Shown here: positions 41,179 through 49,407 of the stretch, piece by piece
Position numbering within the stretch: position 1 is the stretch's first letter
Layout of the letters: the number at the start of each line of letters is the position of its first letter
NCBI RefSeq assembly: GCF_016031635.1
Contig: NZ_JACEGD010000042.1
Span: 1 to 55,265 of the forward strand
DNA from: Bradyrhizobium diversitatis
GTDB lineage: Bacteria; Pseudomonadota; Alphaproteobacteria; Rhizobiales; Xanthobacteraceae
Length of the DNA: 55,265 nt
Direction of reading: 5' to 3'
Made by a program: the position numbers and the translations under genes
The notes under the pieces: model-generated
The model's database searches: none
What the model saw: only the letters and a program-made list of their open reading frames with translations
Told to the model about the DNA's origin: nothing

Positions 41179-42539
41179 CCTATCCCTTCCTTCGACGCGT
41201 TGCATTCTCCCTTGCCACCGGCGCGGCGCTCGCGCTCGCCGCCGTTTCGCCGTCACATGCCGCCGCAAAAATCCAGCGCCTGATCTCGCCCGGCGGCATC
41301 GAAGCCTGGTTCGTGCAGGACGCGACCGTGCCGCTGATCGCGATGGAATATTCCTTCGCCGGCGGCTCGTCCCAGGACCCCAAGGACAGGCCGGGCGTCG
41401 CCAATCTGGTCGGTGATCTCCTCGACGAAGGCTCCGGCGATCTCGACTCCAAGTCGTTCCATGAACGGCTCGACCGCCGCGCCATCGAGCTCTCCTTCAA
41501 CGCCACCCGCGATACGTTTCGCGGCAGCCTGCGCATGCTGCGCGACAACAAGGACGAGGCCTTCGACCTGCTCAGGGGCGCGCTGACCTCGCCGCATTTC
41601 AACACCGCCGACGTCGAACGCATCCGCTCGCAGGTCATCTCGGGCCTGCGCCGCGAGACCACCAATCCGACCTCGCTGGCGAGCCGCAAGTTCCTGGAAG
41701 TCGCCTTCGGCGAGCATCCCTACGGCCGGCAGACCAACGGCAACCTCGACAGCGTGCCGACCATCACGATCGCCGACATGAAGGACTATGTCGGCCGCGT
41801 CCTCGCCAAGGACGGGCTGAAGATCGCGGTCGTCGGCGACGTCGATCCGGCGACCCTGGGCAAGCTGCTCGACCACACATTCGGTAGCCTGCCTGCCAAG
41901 GCCAATCTGACACCGGTCCCCGACGTCGAGGCTGCGAAGCCCCCGCAACGCGCCTTCGTGACGCTCGACGTGCCGCAGACCGTGATCACCTTCGGCGGCC
42001 CCGGGGTGAAGCGCAGCGATCCGAACTTCATGGCGGCCTATGTCGTCAACCACATCCTCGGCGGCGGCGGCTTGTCCTCCCGGCTCTATCGCGAGGTCCG
42101 CGAGAAGCGTGGGCTGGCCTATTCGGTGTTCGAATCGCTGCTCTGGATGGAGCATTCGGCGATCTTCATCGGCAACACCGGTACGCGCGCCGACCGCGCC
42201 GGCGACACCATCGACGCCATCGAGAAGGAGGTGCGCCGCATGGCCGAGGAGGGCCCGACGCAGAAGGAGCTCGACGAGGCCAAGTCCTACCTCAAGGGCT
42301 CGCAGATGCTGGCGCTCGACACCTCCTCCAAGCTGGCACAGGCGCTGCTGCAATATCAGCAGGACAAGCTGCCGATCGACTATATCGAGAAGCGCAACGC
42401 CATCGTCGACGCCGTGACGCTGGACGACGCCAAGGCGGCGGCCAAGCGCCTCTGGGGCCAGGGGCTGCTGACCGTCATTGTCGGCCGCGCCCCGCAGGCC
42501 GCGGCCCAACCGGCGGCTGCGACGCCGAAGTCGAACTGA
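41175..42539 (+). CDS. M16-family peptidase homologue, non-catalytic partner subunit
   Basis: 454 residues from a GTG at 41175 behind gaggagaag, overlapping the stop of the catalytic subunit. Signal peptide ends near S-H-A-A. The zinc motif H-x-x-E-H is absent: the matching position reads L-V-G-D-L-L-D-E-G. The R/Y substrate-binding segment S-R-L-Y-R-E-V-R-E-K-R-G-L-A-Y is kept, as expected for the inactive half of an M16B heterodimer. Ala/Pro-rich C-terminal tail. A hairpin (42563-42585) follows. Confidence 0.94.
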   Translation: MTYPFLRRVAFSLATGAALALAAVSPSHAAAKIQRLISPGGIEAWFVQDATVPLIAMEYSFAGGSSQDPKDRPGVANLVGDLLDEGSGDLDSKSFHERLDRRAIELSFNATRDTFRGSLRMLRDNKDEAFDLLRGALTSPHFNTADVERIRSQVISGLRRETTNPTSLASRKFLEVAFGEHPYGRQTNGNLDSVPTITIADMKDYVGRVLAKDGLKIAVVGDVDPATLGKLLDHTFGSLPAKANLTPVPDVEAAKPPQRAFVTLDVPQTVITFGGPGVKRSDPNFMAAYVVNHILGGGGLSSRLYREVREKRGLAYSVFESLLWMEHSAIFIGNTGTRADRAGDTIDAIEKEVRRMAEEGPTQKELDEAKSYLKGSQMLALDTSSKLAQALLQYQQDKLPIDYIEKRNAIVDAVTLDDAKAAAKRLWGQGLLTVIVGRAPQAAAQPAAATPKSN

Positions 42540-42562
42540 TCTGTTCTCCACACGCTCCCTGA

Positions 42563-42585
42563 ATGGCCGGGCTCGTCCCGGCCAT
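42563..42585 (+). terminator. Hairpin after the M16 operon (half of a family B repeat)
   Basis: atggccggg / cccggccat is a perfect 9-bp stem with a 5-base loop 23 bases beyond the stop, followed by ttgcgtttgc. The sequence equals one arm of the family B repeat, so a repeat fragment appears to serve as terminator. Confidence 0.65.
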
Positions 42586-42657
42586 TTGCGTTTGCATGAG
42601 CACCATTGCCGAACCTGAACGTCCGCGATATGTCCAGACATCACGGATGGTACCTAC

Positions 42658-43074
42658 ATGCTGCGGATATCCCGCAATCTCGTCATCGACGAGGACGATA
42701 TCGAGATCGGTTTTGTCCGCGCCTCCGGCCCGGGCGGGCAAAACGTCAACAAGGTCGCGACCTCGGCACAGCTGCGCTTCGACACGCGCAAGCTGACCTT
42801 GCCGGAGGACGCGGCCCTGCGGCTTGCGCGCCTTGCCGGCCAGCGCATGACCAAGGAGGGTGTCATTGTGATCCAGGCGCAGCGCTTCCGCACCCAGGAG
42901 CGCAACCGCCAGGATGCCATCGACCGTCTCACGGAGATGCTGCGTGAGGCGATGATCCGGCCGACGCCGCGGCGCGCGACGCGACCGACCTTCGCCTCCA
43001 AGCAGCGCCGGCTCGAGGGCAAGAAACGCCGCAGTGACGTCAAGGCAGGACGCGGCCGGAGCTTCGACGACTAA
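42658..43074 (+). CDS. arfB: Alternative ribosome-rescue peptidyl-tRNA hydrolase ArfB (YaeJ)
   Basis: 138 residues. Releases nascent chains from ribosomes stalled on mRNAs without stop codons. Contains the class I release-factor motif G-P-G-G-Q-N-V-N-K (Gly26-Gly27-Gln28 catalytic) but lacks a codon-recognition domain, and has the basic C-terminal tail (R-R-A-T-R-P-T-F-A-S-K to K-K-R-R-S-D) that enters the empty mRNA channel. Length and order are typical of ArfB. The tail ends with F-D-D. A terminator follows (43089-43117). Confidence 0.95.
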   Translation: MLRISRNLVIDEDDIEIGFVRASGPGGQNVNKVATSAQLRFDTRKLTLPEDAALRLARLAGQRMTKEGVIVIQAQRFRTQERNRQDAIDRLTEMLREAMIRPTPRRATRPTFASKQRRLEGKKRRSDVKAGRGRSFDD

Positions 43075-43088
43075 CTGGCGCGTCAAAG

Positions 43089-43117
43089 AGCTCCGGCCGC
43101 GAGGCGACCGGAGCTTT
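43089..43117 (+). terminator. Terminator hairpin after arfB
   Basis: agctccgg / ccggagct form an 8-bp stem around an 11-base loop, followed by ttgccga. The preceding caaa makes the arms slightly longer. Weak T-run. Confidence 0.55.
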
Positions 43118-43146
43118 GCCGATTCACCCGGCGAGACTAGTCGAGA

Positions 43147-43452
43147 CTAGTAACGTTTGGACGGGGCTGCGCCGCCCGTCGCGGCATCGTCGGCTGTTCC
43201 CTTGTGCGTAGCACTGCCCGTGGTGCCGACCGTGCCCCTGGTGCCTTTGGTCGACTTCATGCCGGTCTTCTCACCCGCCGCGCCCGCCTGCGGACTCATT
43301 TCTTCGTCGCCGCTGCCCATGGTGCTGCCCTGCATCGGCTTGCTCTGCACGGTGCCGCCTGTCCTGGCAGGTGGCGCGCCTTGCGCGAGAACGGGCGTGG
43401 CAACGAGAGCCGATAGAGCGCATGCGATCATCGAGGTCTTGACCAACTTCAT
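43147..43452 (-). CDS. Small exported Gly/Thr/Lys-rich protein
   Basis: 101 residues from the ATG at 43452 with an aggagaa site; the frame reaches 37 codons further upstream but that part is not needed. Signal peptide M-K-L-V-K-T-S-M-I-A-C-A-L-S-A-L-V-A-T-P-V-L-A, cleavage before Q-G-A-P-P. The mature chain is low-complexity (Gly, Ser, Thr, Ala, Lys) with G-T-x-G repeats and a C-terminal S-K-R-Y. No family recognised; presumably disordered in the periplasm. Confidence 0.65.
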   Translation of the reverse strand: MKLVKTSMIACALSALVATPVLAQGAPPARTGGTVQSKPMQGSTMGSGDEEMSPQAGAAGEKTGMKSTKGTRGTVGTTGSATHKGTADDAATGGAAPSKRY

Positions 43453-43743
43453 CCATTTCTCCTGGATTCTTTCGCGAGGAACGGCTCGGCTGCTCCCCAC
43501 ACCGCTCATCTGCACCGGCCATGTCATCGCGTAGAGAGTTCGAGCGGCGTGATCGTCATGCAATCCCGATGGTGTGGTGATCGTTTAGGGATTTGACGGC
43601 GGTTTCGCGGAATTGTGCTCCGCATATAAGGCGCTGCGGAACATCACACGGCCCAAGACATCTCCGTTCGCCGCGAAACAGCCCGCTACTACCACCTCAT
43701 CTCTGACGCCGATTAGAGTTTGCACACGCTGGATTTGACGTGG

Positions 43744-44148
43744 ATGAGCAAGCTCTTGGCGATGCGCACGATCGTGCCGGGATTGTGCACCGCGATGGTG
43801 CTGATGGCGCGAGGCGCCGACGCGCAGATGCCATTGCCGGCGGCACGGCCGCCGGATGGCGCGACGCTGTTCAAGCAGCAATGCGCGGTGTGCCATACCA
43901 CCAATCTCTCGGACCCGATGCGACAAGGTCCGCCGCTGGTCCGGATCGTGGGCCGCACCGCCGGCAAGGTCGAAGGCTTTCACTATTCAGATGGTCTCGC
44001 CAAAGCTGACTTCACCTGGGACGAGGCCCGGCTGGACGCGTGGCTGGCCAATCCGCAAGCCGTCATCCCCGGTGTGATCATGGCCTATCGGCAGGCCAGG
44101 CCCGAAACGCGCGCCGCCATCATCACTTACCTCAAGGAGCTGAACTGA
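43744..44148 (+). CDS. Class I cytochrome c, single haem
   Basis: 134 residues from the ATG at 43744; a TTG eight codons earlier is less likely. Signal peptide ends near A-D-A. Haem is attached at C47-A-V-C50-H51 and the distal ligand is Met113 in P-G-V-I-M-A-Y. Fold and spacing fit small periplasmic electron carriers of the cytochrome c2 type. First gene of a four-gene run with a glyoxalase-like gene, a Tat-exported subunit and a GMC dehydrogenase, so it probably accepts electrons from that dehydrogenase. Confidence 0.94.
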   Translation: MSKLLAMRTIVPGLCTAMVLMARGADAQMPLPAARPPDGATLFKQQCAVCHTTNLSDPMRQGPPLVRIVGRTAGKVEGFHYSDGLAKADFTWDEARLDAWLANPQAVIPGVIMAYRQARPETRAAIITYLKELN

Positions 44149-44544
44149 ATGGCAAAGCCAGTCCATTCCATGATCCGCGTGCTGGAGGAGGCGCGCTCGC
44201 TCGACTTCTACAAGCGTGCCTTCGGCCTGGAGGTCACCGACCATCTGAAGTTCGCGGATTTCGCCCTGATCTATCTGCGTCACCCCTCCTCGCCGTTCGA
44301 GGTCGAGCTGACGGTGAATTTCGATCGCAAGGAGCCGTACCAGCTCGGCGACGGCTACGGCCATCTCGCCGTGGTGGTCGAAGACATCGATGCCGAGCAT
44401 GCCCGCTTCGAACGCGAGAAGCTCGCACCGGGCCCCTTGCGCGATTTCAAGCACGACGGCCGAACATTGGCGCGATTCTTCTTCGTCAGTGACCCCGATG
44501 GCTACAAGATCGAAGTGATCCAGCGGGGCGGCCGCTTCAACTGA
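44149..44544 (+). CDS. Glyoxalase I-like VOC protein (lactoylglutathione lyase family)
   Basis: 131 residues starting on the base after the cytochrome c stop, with aaggag upstream. Two beta-alpha-beta-beta-beta VOC modules. All four metal ligands of E. coli glyoxalase I have counterparts: His6, Glu53 (E-L-T segment), His72 (G-H-L-A) and Glu122 (Y-K-I-E-V). The glyoxalase-type motif D-P-D-G-Y-K-I-E is intact. Cytosolic, with no signal peptide. It could detoxify methylglyoxal or a similar 2-oxoaldehyde. Its place between two exported electron-transfer proteins is unusual. Confidence 0.9.
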   Translation: MAKPVHSMIRVLEEARSLDFYKRAFGLEVTDHLKFADFALIYLRHPSSPFEVELTVNFDRKEPYQLGDGYGHLAVVVEDIDAEHARFEREKLAPGPLRDFKHDGRTLARFFFVSDPDGYKIEVIQRGGRFN

Positions 44545-44578
44545 TCAAACCAAAATCAAAATCTACGGAGGACATGCC

Positions 44579-45127
44579 ATGAGAGAAATCGATCGTCGAA
44601 GCAAGCACAGCCGCCGCGTCTTTATCAAGGGCGCGGCGGCCGCCGTGCCGGTCGCGGCCGTTGCGACCAGCGTCGGAGTCAGCATCGACAACGCCTGGGC
44701 CGAGGAGACAAGCGCGCTCTCGCCTTCGACGATGAAGACGCTGCTGAAGGTCGCGCGCGACATCTATCCGCACGACGTGCTCGGCGACAGCTACTACATC
44801 ACCGCGATCAAGCCGTGGGACGGCAAGGCGGCGAAGGATCCTGCCGTCAAATCGCTGATCAGCGACGGCATTGCGCGGCTCGATCAGAACGCGCGCGACC
44901 GCCACAAGGTGCCTTATGTCGAAGTGGCCTGGGAAGCCGACCGCGTGGTGCTCCTGAAGGAGATCGAGCAAAGCGCCTTTTTCCAGAAGGTGCGCGGCGA
45001 TCTCGTCGTCTCGCTCTACAACCAGAAAGAGATCTGGCCGCGGTTCGGATACGAGGGCTCTTCCGCCGAGCTCGGCGGCTACATCGACCGCGGCTTCGCC
45101 GACATCGACTGGCTGCCGAAGGCTTAG
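44579..45127 (+). CDS. Tat-exported small subunit, gluconate 2-dehydrogenase subunit 3-like
   Basis: 182 residues. The N-terminus carries a twin-arginine motif (S-R-R-V-F-I-K, residues 11-17) and a hydrophobic stretch with A-W-A cleavage near 41. The mature part fits the gluconate_2-dh3 family, the small subunit that carries the FAD-containing GMC partner across the membrane by the Tat system and stabilises it. Followed by the GMC gene after 30 bases. Segments such as L-L-K-V-A-R-D-I-Y-P-H-D and L-Y-N-Q-K-E-I-W-P-R-F-G-Y-E-G-S-S are typical. Confidence 0.92.
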   Translation: MREIDRRSKHSRRVFIKGAAAAVPVAAVATSVGVSIDNAWAEETSALSPSTMKTLLKVARDIYPHDVLGDSYYITAIKPWDGKAAKDPAVKSLISDGIARLDQNARDRHKVPYVEVAWEADRVVLLKEIEQSAFFQKVRGDLVVSLYNQKEIWPRFGYEGSSAELGGYIDRGFADIDWLPKA

Positions 45128-45157
45128 ATCGCCACCCAACGGTTCAGGAGAACGCAT

Positions 45158-46726
45158 ATGGCAAAATTCGATCTGAACGACTCCAGCGTTGTGGTGATCG
45201 TCGGCTCCGGTGCCGGTGGCGGCACGCTGGGCAACGAGCTCGCGCAGAAAGGCGTCAAGGTCGTCATTCTCGAGGCAGGTCCCCGCATCGAGAACCACGA
45301 CTTCATCAACGACGAATGGGAGAGCTTCTCCCAGCTCGCCTGGACCGATGCGCGCACCACGTCGGGCACATGGCGCGTCGCCAGGGATTTTTCGGGTCTT
45401 CCCGCCTGGATCGTCAAGGCGGTCGGCGGCTCGACGGTGCATTGGGCCGGCGCCTCGCTGCGGTTCGACGAGCACGAGTTCAAGGTGAAGAGCACCTACG
45501 GCAACATTCCCGGGGCGAACCTCCTGGACTGGCCGGTCACGCTTGCCGAGATGGAGCCGTGGTACGCCAAGGCCGAAAACAAGATGGGCGTGACTCGCAC
45601 CAACGGCATTCCCGGCCTGCCCGGCAACAATAACTTCAAGGTGCTGGAGGCCGGCGCGAGGAAGCTCGGCTACAAGACCGTGCACACCGGCAACATGGCC
45701 ATCAACAGTCAGCCGCGCGACGGACGGGGCTCGTGCCAGCAGATCGGGTTCTGCTTCCAGGGCTGCAAGTCCGGCGCCAAATGGTCGACGCTCTACACCG
45801 AGATCCCCAAGGGCGAGGCAACCGGCAATCTCGAGGTCCGCCCCGGCAGCATGGTGGTGAAGATCGAGCATAACGCGAGCGGCAAGGTCACCGGTGTCGT
45901 CTACGCCGACGAGCAAGGCGCGATGCAGCGTCAGAGGGCGCGCATCGTTGCGGTGGCCGGTAACTCGATCGAGAGCCCGCGGCTGCTGCTCAACAGCGCC
46001 TCCACGATGTTCCCCGATGGCCTCGCCAACTCCAGCGGCCAGGTCGGCCGCAACTACATGAGGCACATGACCGGCAGCGTCTACGCGGTGTTCGAAAAAT
46101 CGGTGCACATGTATCGCGGCACCACCATGGCCGGCATCATCCGCGACGAGGCCGCCAACAACCCCAAGCGCGGCTTCGTCGGCGGCTACGAGATGGAGAC
46201 GCTGTCGATCGGCCTGCCGTTCATGGCCGCGTTCCTCAACCCCGGCGCCTGGGGACGCTCGTTCACGTCAGCGCTCGACGGCTATCCCAGGATGGCCGGC
46301 ATGTGGCTGGTCGGCGAGGACATGCCGCAGGAGACCAATCGCATCACGCTCGATCCGGTCGTGAAGGACAAGTTCGGTCAGCCGGTCGCGAGCGTGCATT
46401 TCGACGACCATCCCAACGATGTCGCGATGCGCGCGCATGCCTACAAGCAGGGCGCCGCGGTCTACGACGCCGTCGGCGCCACCGTGACCTATCCGACACC
46501 GCCCTATCCGAGCACGCACAATCTCGGCACCAACAGGATGAGTGAGAAGCCCCGGGACGGCGTCGTCAACAAATTCGGGCAGAGCCACGACATCAAGAAC
46601 CTGTTCGTCTCGGACGGCAGCCAGTTCACCAGCGGCGCAGCCTGCAACCCGACGCTGACCATCGTCGCGCTCGCGATCCGGCAGGCGGACTACATTGCGG
46701 AGGCGATGCAGAAGAAGGAGATTTGA
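45158..46726 (+). CDS. GMC-family FAD dehydrogenase, large subunit
   Basis: 522 residues. The FAD-binding Rossmann motif is V-V-I-V-G-S-G-A-G-G-G-T-L (12-24). Catalytic region H454-N-L-G-T-N-R-M and the C-terminal C496-N497-P-T-L-T. Cys193, Cys199 and Cys203 (C-x5-C-x3-C) resemble the iron-sulfur-binding cysteines of bacterial FAD-dependent glucose and gluconate dehydrogenases. No own signal peptide, so it should be exported with the Tat subunit upstream. Substrate unknown (sugar, polyol or acid). Electrons likely pass to the cytochrome c of the cluster. Confidence 0.95.
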   Translation: MAKFDLNDSSVVVIVGSGAGGGTLGNELAQKGVKVVILEAGPRIENHDFINDEWESFSQLAWTDARTTSGTWRVARDFSGLPAWIVKAVGGSTVHWAGASLRFDEHEFKVKSTYGNIPGANLLDWPVTLAEMEPWYAKAENKMGVTRTNGIPGLPGNNNFKVLEAGARKLGYKTVHTGNMAINSQPRDGRGSCQQIGFCFQGCKSGAKWSTLYTEIPKGEATGNLEVRPGSMVVKIEHNASGKVTGVVYADEQGAMQRQRARIVAVAGNSIESPRLLLNSASTMFPDGLANSSGQVGRNYMRHMTGSVYAVFEKSVHMYRGTTMAGIIRDEAANNPKRGFVGGYEMETLSIGLPFMAAFLNPGAWGRSFTSALDGYPRMAGMWLVGEDMPQETNRITLDPVVKDKFGQPVASVHFDDHPNDVAMRAHAYKQGAAVYDAVGATVTYPTPPYPSTHNLGTNRMSEKPRDGVVNKFGQSHDIKNLFVSDGSQFTSGAACNPTLTIVALAIRQADYIAEAMQKKEI

Positions 46727-46790
46727 TCGTACGCTACCATCGCGATCGCCGGAACGGCATTGAGGAGGGATTGCGTATCCACACTCAAGG

Positions 46791-46920
46791 TGTCGTCCCG
46801 GTGAACGCCGGTACCCATAACCACAAGGCCCAGTTTGGCGGAGATTGGTCGTTCGGGACTTCGAGCTTCCGCAATCGATAGATCACGCGGCATAGGTCCC
46901 GGCGTTCGCCGGGACGACAC
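46791..46920. repeat. Palindromic intergenic repeat, family F
   Basis: The arms tgtcgtcccgg and ccgggacgacac are complementary, with gaacgccggtaccc / gtcccggcgttc as inner arms. It lies between the GMC gene and the convergent ribbon-helix-helix gene. Confidence 0.85.
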
Positions 46921-46934
46921 CGAGGGTGGAGCGG

Positions 46935-47252
46935 CTACTCGGCCGCGTCGAGAATGGGCGCACCAATTGCCTTGAAATCCTGGACCGGCGTGACGCTCCG
47001 TGAGCGGTAGATCAAACACGAGCAGCGCAGCAGCGAGGCGAAATTGTTGACCTCGCCATGATGGTCGAGCACCTCGTTGTAGAGCGTGGTCAGGAACTTG
47101 CCGAGGCTCATGCTCTCCTTGGCCGCGATCTCCTCCAGCGTGTCCCAGAAAGCCATTTCCAGACGGATCGACGTGCAGTGCCCACCGATCCGCAAAGACC
47201 GAGTCTGGGATTCGTAGTCGCGTTGGGGCTGATGCGCGAAGAGATGGCACAT
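46935..47252 (-). CDS. Ribbon-helix-helix domain protein
   Basis: 105 residues. The central part (S-R-S-L-R-I-G-G-H-C-T-S-I-R-L-E-M-A-F-W-D-T-L) fits the RHH_4 family with a beta-strand basic surface followed by two helices (F-W-D-T-L-E-E-I-A and S-L-G-K-F-L-T-T-L-Y-N-E-V). The C-terminal segment (L-L-R-C-S-C-L-I-Y) is conserved in alphaproteobacterial members. RHH proteins bind DNA as dimers, usually as repressors; the target is unknown. Likely transcribed alone. Confidence 0.85.
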   Translation of the reverse strand: MCHLFAHQPQRDYESQTRSLRIGGHCTSIRLEMAFWDTLEEIAAKESMSLGKFLTTLYNEVLDHHGEVNNFASLLRCSCLIYRSRSVTPVQDFKAIGAPILDAAE

Positions 47253-47499
47253 GGCGTCCTCCCGTCCTGTTGCCGTTTTTTCACGATGCTACACCGCTGC
47301 CCGGCGCCTCACAATCACAACCACGGCCGAAAGCCGGCGCATCGACCCCGCGGCATTGTCCCGAACGTCCAATGTCTTCAATGTGATAGAGGGTCTTCTT
47401 CCCCAGCCCGTCACGCGGCTGTTGCCCAACGCATGCTTTTGACGCAACACGGCCTAGAATAGACCATCAGCGAATCCAAGACCGAGCCCGATCGAATTC

Positions 47500-49311
47500 A
47501 TGCCCGTCCGCCAATTGCCAGAACAAGTCGTCAACCGCATCGCCGCCGGCGAGGTGGTCGAACGTCCGGCGAGCGTGGTCAAGGAGTTGGTCGAGAACGC
47601 CATTGATGCCGGCGCGAGCCGGATCGACGTCTTCACCGATGGCGGTGGGCGACGGCGGATCGGCATTACCGATGACGGCAGCGGCATGACCGCAAAGGAC
47701 CTCTCGCTCGCGGTCGAGCGCCACGCCACCTCCAAGCTCGACGACGAGGACCTGCTCCAGATCCGCACCCTCGGGTTCCGCGGCGAGGCGCTGCCCTCGA
47801 TCGGCTCCGTGGCACGGCTGTCCATCACCACGCGGCATGCCGGCGAACCGCATGCCTGGGCTCTCACCGTCGAGGGCGGCGCGAAGTCCGAGATCATGCC
47901 GGCCGCGCTGGCCCACGGCACCCGCGTCGAGGTTGGCGACCTCTTCTACGCGACGCCGGCGCGGCTGAAGTTCTTGAAGACCGACCGCACCGAGGCGGAA
48001 GCCATCCGCGAGGTGGTGCGGCGCCTTGCGATGGCGCGGCCGGACATTGCCTTCACGCTCGCGGGCGAGGAGCGCGCGCCGGTGACCTGGGCCGCCGCCC
48101 TGCCCGGCGCCGCCGGACGGCTGACCCGGCTCGGCGATATTCTGGGAGCCGAGTTCCGCAGCCACGCCATCGAGGTTCATGCCGAGCGCGAGGGCGTCGT
48201 GGTCGACGGCTATGCGGCGGCGCCGGCGCTGACCAAGGCCAACGCGCTCGGGCAGTATCTCTTCGTCAACGGCCGGCCGGTCCGCGACAAGCTGATCTTG
48301 GGGGCGGTGCGCGCCGCCTATTCCGACTACCTGCCGCGCGATCGCCACCCGGTGCTGGCGCTGTTCGTCACGCTCGATCCGCGCGAGGTCGACGCCAACG
48401 TGCATCCGGCCAAGACCGAGGTGCGCTTCCGCAACGCCGGCCTTGTGCGCGCATTGATCGTGCACGGGCTGAAGGAAGCACTCGCGCGCGAAGGCCGGCG
48501 CACCGCCGCCAACAGCGGCGAGAGCGCATTGTCCTCGTTCCGGCCTGCCTTCACGCCGCGTCCCGCCAGCTGGGACTGGCGGGCCTCGCCAGCCGCCCCG
48601 GTCGCGCCGATGCCGTCCTTCGAAGGCGCCGCCGCCCCCGCCTTCGCCGAGCGCGTGCAGGCTGCATTCGATGTCGGCGCGCCCAGCGCGGACGTGCGGT
48701 TCGAATCGCAGCCAAGCGGCGACCTCGTCGATCGCCCGCTGGGCGCAGCGCGCACGCAGATCCACGAGACCTACATCGTCTCGCAGACCCGCGACGGCCT
48801 GATCATCGTCGACCAGCACGCCGCGCATGAGCGCATCGTCTACGAGCGGCTGAAGGCCTCGCTGGCAGCGAACGGTGTGCAGCGGCAGATCCTCCTGATC
48901 CCCGAGATCGTTGAGATGGACGAGGCGACCGTCGAGCGCCTGCTCGAGCGCAGCGACGAGCTGGCCTCGTTCGGCCTCGCCATCGAATCCTTTGGCCCCG
49001 GCGCAGTCGCGGTGCGCGAGACGCCGTCGCTGCTCGGCAAGACCAATGCCGGCGGCCTCTTGCGCGATCTCTCCGAGCACATGGCCGAGTGGGACGAGGC
49101 ACTCCCGCTGGAGCGCCGCCTGATGCACGTTGCCGCCACCATGGCCTGCCACGGCTCGGTGCGCGCCGGCCGCAGGTTGCGGCCGGAGGAGATGAACGCC
49201 CTGCTCCGCGAGATGGAGGAGACGCCGAACTCCGGCCAGTGCAATCACGGTCGGCCGACCTATGTCGAGCTGAAGCTAAGCGACGTGGAGAAGCTGTTCG
49301 GACGGAGGTGA
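47500..49311 (+). CDS. mutL: DNA mismatch repair protein MutL (with endonuclease motif)
   Basis: 603 residues. The N-terminal GHKL ATPase shows E-L-V-E-N-A-I-D-A-G-A (motif I), D-D-G-S-G-M (motif II) and G-F-R-G-E-A-L-P-S-I (motif III). A Pro/Ala-rich linker (~335-415) precedes the C-terminal domain, where D-Q-H-A-A-H-E-R-I-V-Y-E (438-449) satisfies the D-Q-H-A-x2-E-x4-E endonuclease motif; A-C-H-G-S and C-N-H-G-R-P-T complete the metal site. So this MutL nicks DNA itself, as expected in bacteria without MutH. Confidence 0.97.
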   Translation: MPVRQLPEQVVNRIAAGEVVERPASVVKELVENAIDAGASRIDVFTDGGGRRRIGITDDGSGMTAKDLSLAVERHATSKLDDEDLLQIRTLGFRGEALPSIGSVARLSITTRHAGEPHAWALTVEGGAKSEIMPAALAHGTRVEVGDLFYATPARLKFLKTDRTEAEAIREVVRRLAMARPDIAFTLAGEERAPVTWAAALPGAAGRLTRLGDILGAEFRSHAIEVHAEREGVVVDGYAAAPALTKANALGQYLFVNGRPVRDKLILGAVRAAYSDYLPRDRHPVLALFVTLDPREVDANVHPAKTEVRFRNAGLVRALIVHGLKEALAREGRRTAANSGESALSSFRPAFTPRPASWDWRASPAAPVAPMPSFEGAAAPAFAERVQAAFDVGAPSADVRFESQPSGDLVDRPLGAARTQIHETYIVSQTRDGLIIVDQHAAHERIVYERLKASLAANGVQRQILLIPEIVEMDEATVERLLERSDELASFGLAIESFGPGAVAVRETPSLLGKTNAGGLLRDLSEHMAEWDEALPLERRLMHVAATMACHGSVRAGRRLRPEEMNALLREMEETPNSGQCNHGRPTYVELKLSDVEKLFGRR

Positions 49312-49318
49312 TGGTGCC

Positions 49319-49407
49319 GTAGGGTGGATTAGCCGAAGGCGTAATCCACCTCTTCCGCTTCCGCCGTGAGAGACAGTGGCGGATTACGCTTCGCTAATCC
49401 GCCCTAC
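49319..49407. repeat. Nested inverted repeat overlapping the 3' end of rsmD
   Basis: gtagggtggattag at the left pairs with ctaatccgccctac at the right; inside are the hairpins ggattagccgaaggcgtaatcc and ggattacgcttcgctaatcc. The right arm supplies the last codons and stop of rsmD. A half copy (taacccaccctacgg) occurs near 333-347. Confidence 0.85.

Noticed and set aside
43720..43743. TTG start eight codons upstream for the cytochrome c
   Set aside because: The ATG at 43744 gives a normal signal peptide; the extra residues are not hydrophobic or basic in the right place.
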